Shown: piece by piece, positions 60,965 to 64,000 of the stretch
How positions within the stretch are numbered: the first letter of the stretch is position 1
How the letters are laid out: each line of letters begins with the position of its first letter
Source: a virus
Length of the DNA: 64,000 nucleotides
IMG/VR virus record: IMGVR_UViG_3300050120_000121
Span: 1 to 64,000 of that record
Strand: one strand, 5' to 3'
Position numbers and translations under genes: made by a program
Notes under the pieces: model-generated
Databases searched by the model: none
What the model was told of the DNA's origin: nothing
Seen by the model: the letters and a program-made list of their open reading frames with translations, nothing else

Positions 60965-60998
60965 AGCCGACCATCGTTCGCGATGCGTCGGCTTTTTT
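60965..60998 (+). terminator. Rho-independent terminator
   Basis: AGCCGAC/GTCGGCT with inner CATCG-TTCG-CGATG (one bulged C), then TTTTT on the plus strand. Strong hairpin with a UUCG tetraloop. It faces plus-strand transcription although no plus-strand gene lies just upstream. Confidence 0.7.
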
Positions 60999-61000
60999 CG

Positions 61001-61430
61001 TTTGCGGATCATTCACACAGATATTTGAGTGCTCATCAATTCGTCCATAATTCCTGAATATCCACGTCTCTAATTGACCAAGAGACCGTTTTTTCGCATG
61101 CAATTGCGATAACCATCGCTCATTGAAATTATTTCGCTCCTCTTCCGAGGTTCGTACACTCTCCACATCACTGGTGAAATACCGTCAACATCCTTGTGCG
61201 GTGATCGTCCGCCAATTCGCATCGGATAATTATTTTTCGCTCGCTGGATGCTTCTCTGTACTCTGATGGAATGCGGCCATCATCTGGTCGCGGCGTTTTT
61301 CGTTTATTTCGATCACCTTTCATGTTGTCGGAAGAGGACCAATGTCAGAAAATTTTTGCAGTCGCAGCGATTCTTCCGAAAATTCCGCTTCCCTCGCGAA
61401 ACTTGCAGTGGTAAAAGATGAGTCGCAAGA
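61001..61430. other. Noncoding stretch, nothing assignable
   Basis: A 430-base stretch between a terminator and a promoter-like palindrome. A 69-codon minus-strand frame (60957-61166) crosses the terminator and is not credible. I see no RNA gene or repeat in it. Confidence 0.4.
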
Positions 61431-61460
61431 ACGTGAAATGTATTTCACGTCAGGCATAAT
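61431..61460 (+). promoter_or_regulatory. Palindromic operator with -10 box
   Basis: ACGTGAAAT-GT-ATTTCACGT, a perfect 9-bp inverted repeat (61431-61450) at the place of the -35, followed by CATAAT (61455-61460). It lies 28 bases before the 61488 gene and could bind that gene's product or another regulator. Confidence 0.5.
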
Positions 61461-61487
61461 GTGACAGGATTGAACGGAGGGAAACCA

Positions 61488-61886
61488 ATGGCCGACGACG
61501 ACATGATGGCCAAAATCATCGACAAGCGTGCGAAACTGGTGGAACATATCGAGAAGATGCAGCTCAGATTATCCGTCTATGACGAACTGCTGGCGGAAAG
61601 CGGGGAAGATCTGAATTCAGGCGGAAATCCGGCCGCCAGCACGGAAAAGAAAATCGGCCCTACAGAACACGTCCTGAAACTGTTGGGCGAACACCCAGAT
61701 GGAATGACTCTAACAGAGATCATCGACGCGCCAGCGACTCGTGTTGAGAGCGAGTCCAAAGATCCGAAGGCCAATATCCGCAGCACGGTGACATACATGC
61801 TCCGAGCCGAGAGGCTGCAAAAGAACACGACAACCGACAAAATCACGATCAAGCCAAAAACCGTGAAACCGCCCAGTGAAGCGTGA
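61488..61886 (+). CDS. Coiled-coil winged-helix-like protein
   Basis: A 132-residue protein with GGAGGG before its ATG. Residues 5-45 are a charged helix (DKRAKLVEHIEKMQLRL). Residues 60-125 resemble a winged helix (HVLKLLGEHPDGMTLTEII, then RSTVTYMLRAERLQK). Probably a DNA-binding regulator; the palindrome upstream is a candidate site. Confidence 0.5.
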   Translation: MADDDMMAKIIDKRAKLVEHIEKMQLRLSVYDELLAESGEDLNSGGNPAASTEKKIGPTEHVLKLLGEHPDGMTLTEIIDAPATRVESESKDPKANIRSTVTYMLRAERLQKNTTTDKITIKPKTVKPPSEA

Positions 61887-61931
61887 TGATCCGAATCTTG
61901 ACACGAACATGAACGCGAGGTGCATGATGGA

Positions 61932-61972
61932 CAAAAAATAAAACCCCAAGTCGCAAGGTGCGATCAAGGGGC
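61932..61972 (-). terminator. Minus-strand terminator
   Basis: CCCC and GGGG arms with an inner TCGCA/TGCGA pair, followed on the minus strand by TTTTATTTTTT. It would end transcripts from the 62412 gene and faces the end of the 61488 gene. Confidence 0.65.
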
Positions 61973-62199
61973 TCCGATCGAAAGTCCCATTTTGATTCCA
62001 CTCGGACCAACATGCTTTTGGGAAAGGGCAGGTCTGAGCGGGTCTAGCTAGGCACCCACGATGTCTGCGGTAATTCGCGGCTTTGCACCGTCGTTTTGGT
62101 TTTTCCTCAGTCGAAGGCAATATCGGTCTCAGACCGGTCAAGGATGCACGCAATTGTGATGTATCGTAGCTTTTCACTGGACCGAAATCCAGAACGTTT

Positions 62200-62412
62200 T
62201 TAGTCAGGGATGGCTTTGGTCGCTGATGCCTTTTTCTTTTCTTTCTTCGCGGCTTGCTTTAGGCGGTCGCGAATCCATTTGGAAAGATCGAGCCCAGCGA
62301 TCTTGGCCGCATCCTCAAATTCCTGACGCTCTGACGTATCGACCCGAACTATGACATGGGCGTCTTTACGCTCGTCATCGTCTTTCGCCGGTCTTCCACG
62401 TGATTTCGCCAT
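62200..62412 (-). CDS. Small basic RHH-like regulator
   Basis: A 70-residue lysine-rich protein. AHVIVRVDTSERQEFEDAAK and DLSKWIRDRLKQAA look like the strand and two helices of a ribbon-helix-helix protein. Likely a small repressor or relaxosome-type accessory protein. Confidence 0.55.
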   Translation of the reverse strand: MAKSRGRPAKDDDERKDAHVIVRVDTSERQEFEDAAKIAGLDLSKWIRDRLKQAAKKEKKKASATKAIPD

Positions 62413-62524
62413 GCTCGCATTGTAATCCGAAAAATCATTTCGTCAACAGATGTTTCCGATTGACTTCGGTGATTAAACGGATTACAATTAATCCCGTTGG
62501 AACGCCAATTCCGACATAAGAAAA

Positions 62525-62556
62525 ACCCCGCTTCGACGCCAATCGAAACGGGGTTC
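62525..62556. terminator. Hairpin before transposase gene, terminator on minus strand
   Basis: AACCCCG/CGGGGTT with inner TTCGA/TCGAA. On the minus strand it is followed by TTTTTC, so it can stop outward transcription. Its place just before a transposase gene fits protection of an IS end. Confidence 0.5.
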
Positions 62557-62636
62557 CAGATCAAACCGGCGAACCGGAATGCCCTGTAAGCAATCGCATT
62601 CTATGGATTCGCCCAAGTCAAGAAAAGGACGAATCC

Positions 62637-64000
62637 ATGCCGCGAAAAGACTTCAAGGCTGTGCGTGACACTTTTGCGAACGATAGCGGACTTCCGTTCG
62701 GCCGCATTCTCACCCGCGATCATGTCGTGGGCGTGCTCGAATCCGAAGGACACAAATACCGTCAGCGAGTGTTCTGCCCGTTGGTCACGCTTTGGGCGTG
62801 GCTAAGCCAATCTCTCAGTCAGGACAAATCATTGAATGAGGCGGTCAGTCGCATTCTGGCACATCGCGTTGCAACCGGATTGCCAGCATGCTCAGCCTCG
62901 TCGTCAAGTTACACTGACGCCCGCATTCGATTTCCGCTGCCAGTGTTGATTCGACTTGCAAAAGAGATCGGGCGAAAGGTTCACAACTCTGCCGACGAGG
63001 CATGGCATTGGCGCGGACGAGAAGTGTTCCTTGCCGATGGCACCACTCTTTCGATGCCTGACACTGAGAAAAACCAGTTGAAGTACCCTCAAGTCAAAAC
63101 TGTCGCCGCGGGACTTGGGTTTCCGATTATGCGGTCGGTTGCATTAATCTCCTTGTCGACGGGTGCTGTCATGGATTTTTCATGTGGTCCATTCGAAGGG
63201 AAAGGCACGGGTGAGGGTGCTCTGTTGCGACAGACGCTCGATACGATGAATCGCGGTGATATTCTTGTCGCAGATCGGTATTACCCAAGCTATCGCACGT
63301 TGTCCGCCTTACTGCCCCGCGGAATCGACCTCGTGTCGATCAGTAACGCGTCACGAATCGTCGACTTCACGGAAGGATTTCAACTGGGCGACAACGATCA
63401 CATCGTAACGTGGTATAAGCCGACGCGACCCGCGGGGATCGGCGACGAAGAATTCGCGGCGTTTCCAGACACGATCTGCGTCCGGGAGTTTCTTATAGAT
63501 GTCGAGTCTCGCGACGGAGGGACCGAACAGGCAATCGTTGTCAGTACGTTGACCGATCCAACAATTCCGCAGGAAGAGATTTCGAATCTGTACTGGAAAC
63601 GATGGAATTGTGAACTGGACTTGAGGTCAATCAAATCCAGCATGCATATGGATATTCTCCGCGGGAAAACGCCAGAAATGGTGCAAAAGGAAATCTATGC
63701 CCACTTGTTGGCTTACAATCTGATCCGCGGGACGATGACGGAATCGGCCAAGAGAACGGGACTCATTCCGCGGCAACTGAGTGTAAAGGGCTGCATGCAA
63801 GCCGTCGAATCATTCACTCCTGCAATGATGGCGACATCCGCGGGAGATGTTCTGTATGATGCCCTGCTGACGACCGTTTCGGCTCATCGCGTGGGAAATC
63901 GGCCGGGACGATTGGAACCGCGGGTTAAGAAACGTCGTGATCCGTGGGCGAAATCGAAGATGAAAAAACCCCGAAACGAGTACCGGAGACGTTTGGCGAA
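62637..64000 (+). CDS. IS4-family transposase, runs off the window end
   Basis: At least 454 codons without a stop; the reading frame is open to the last base. DDE residues fit: D in FLADGTTLSM, D in LVADRYYPSY, and the IS4 YREK signature as LYWKRWNCELDLRSIKSSM (Y, R, E, K spaced correctly). Total length so far matches a full IS4 transposase, so the stop is probably a few bases outside. The gene is rich in CCGCGG. Its inverted repeats cannot be defined from this window. It is unrelated in sequence to the remnant at 23485. Confidence 0.85.
   Translation, partial: MPRKDFKAVRDTFANDSGLPFGRILTRDHVVGVLESEGHKYRQRVFCPLVTLWAWLSQSLSQDKSLNEAVSRILAHRVATGLPACSASSSSYTDARIRFPLPVLIRLAKEIGRKVHNSADEAWHWRGREVFLADGTTLSMPDTEKNQLKYPQVKTVAAGLGFPIMRSVALISLSTGAVMDFSCGPFEGKGTGEGALLRQTLDTMNRGDILVADRYYPSYRTLSALLPRGIDLVSISNASRIVDFTEGFQLGDNDHIVTWYKPTRPAGIGDEEFAAFPDTICVREFLIDVESRDGGTEQAIVVSTLTDPTIPQEEISNLYWKRWNCELDLRSIKSSMHMDILRGKTPEMVQKEIYAHLLAYNLIRGTMTESAKRTGLIPRQLSVKGCMQAVESFTPAMMATSAGDVLYDALLTTVSAHRVGNRPGRLEPRVKKRRDPWAKSKMKKPRNEYRRRLA

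Noticed and set aside
60957-61166. A 69-codon minus-strand gene
   Set aside because: It crosses a strong terminator hairpin, lacks a ribosome site and has no recognisable domain.
62637-64000. The IS4 transposase at the right end as source of the 2-kb TAC cassette
   Set aside because: Its C-terminal region does not resemble the transposase remnant in the cassette, and the cassette's inverted repeats are not visible near it.
1-64000. tRNA or rRNA genes and an att site
   Set aside because: No cloverleaf-like or rRNA-like stretch was noticed by eye, and no long direct repeat flanking the phage block could be identified; a dedicated scan could overturn this.

Overview
The window looks like most of the late half of a tailed phage (HK97-fold siphovirus type) from, or integrated in, a planctomycete-like bacterium. 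The phage call rests on a recognisable order of large terminase, portal, MuF-type head protein, prohead protease/scaffold, major capsid protein, head-tail joining proteins, tail tube, frameshifted tail assembly chaperone, tape measure and tail tip. The planctomycete call is weaker. It rests on a long type II/IV pseudopilin with a typical N-methylation segment and on the style of the beta-rich fibre proteins. No integrase, repressor, replication gene or endolysin is recognisable, so the early region lies outside the window. I cannot tell a prophage from a free phage contig.

Layout: 1-1,600 holds small membrane proteins (possible lysis cassette). 1,750-7,588 holds fibre-like beta proteins. 7,695-16,355 holds many tightly overlapping small genes around a probable small terminase gene and the large terminase, ending with a Panacea-like gene. 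16,436-20,754 is a giant portal fusion carrying a pyrophosphatase-like domain and a type IB topoisomerase, followed by its partner. 20,882-25,644 is a run of small genes interrupted by a 2,015-bp insertion (21,866-23,880). 25,628-28,219 is a MuF/metallopeptidase fusion. 28,339-34,908 holds more small accessory genes, including two repeat proteins and a zinc-finger gene with an in-frame TGA. 34,991-53,421 is the head and tail morphogenesis operon. 53,436-58,543 is a minus-strand block: a pseudopilin, then about a dozen small overlapping genes, a ribbon-helix-helix protein and an HNH nuclease. From about 58,525 the sequence vocabulary changes (many CCGCGG sites) and a DUF262-HNH protein, regulators and an IS4-type transposase follow. 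This may be the host side of a junction or a separate island.

Three things stand out. First, the 2,015-bp insertion has 17-bp terminal inverted repeats and a perfect 9-bp target duplication. It carries a toxin-antitoxin-chaperone (TAC) operon of HigB-like toxin, HigA-like antitoxin and SecB-like chaperone, with only a transposase remnant. Second, the portal protein is fused to enzymes that could enter the host cell with the DNA, and the same short inter-domain linker recurs in the MuF fusion. Third, two copies of a regulatory module, one after each fusion-protein region, combine a sigma70-like promoter inside an inverted repeat with a hairpin whose stem covaries between copies.

Genes are very closely packed. 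Most neighbours overlap as ATGA or GTGA, implying translational coupling in long operons, and this pattern was used to choose many starts.
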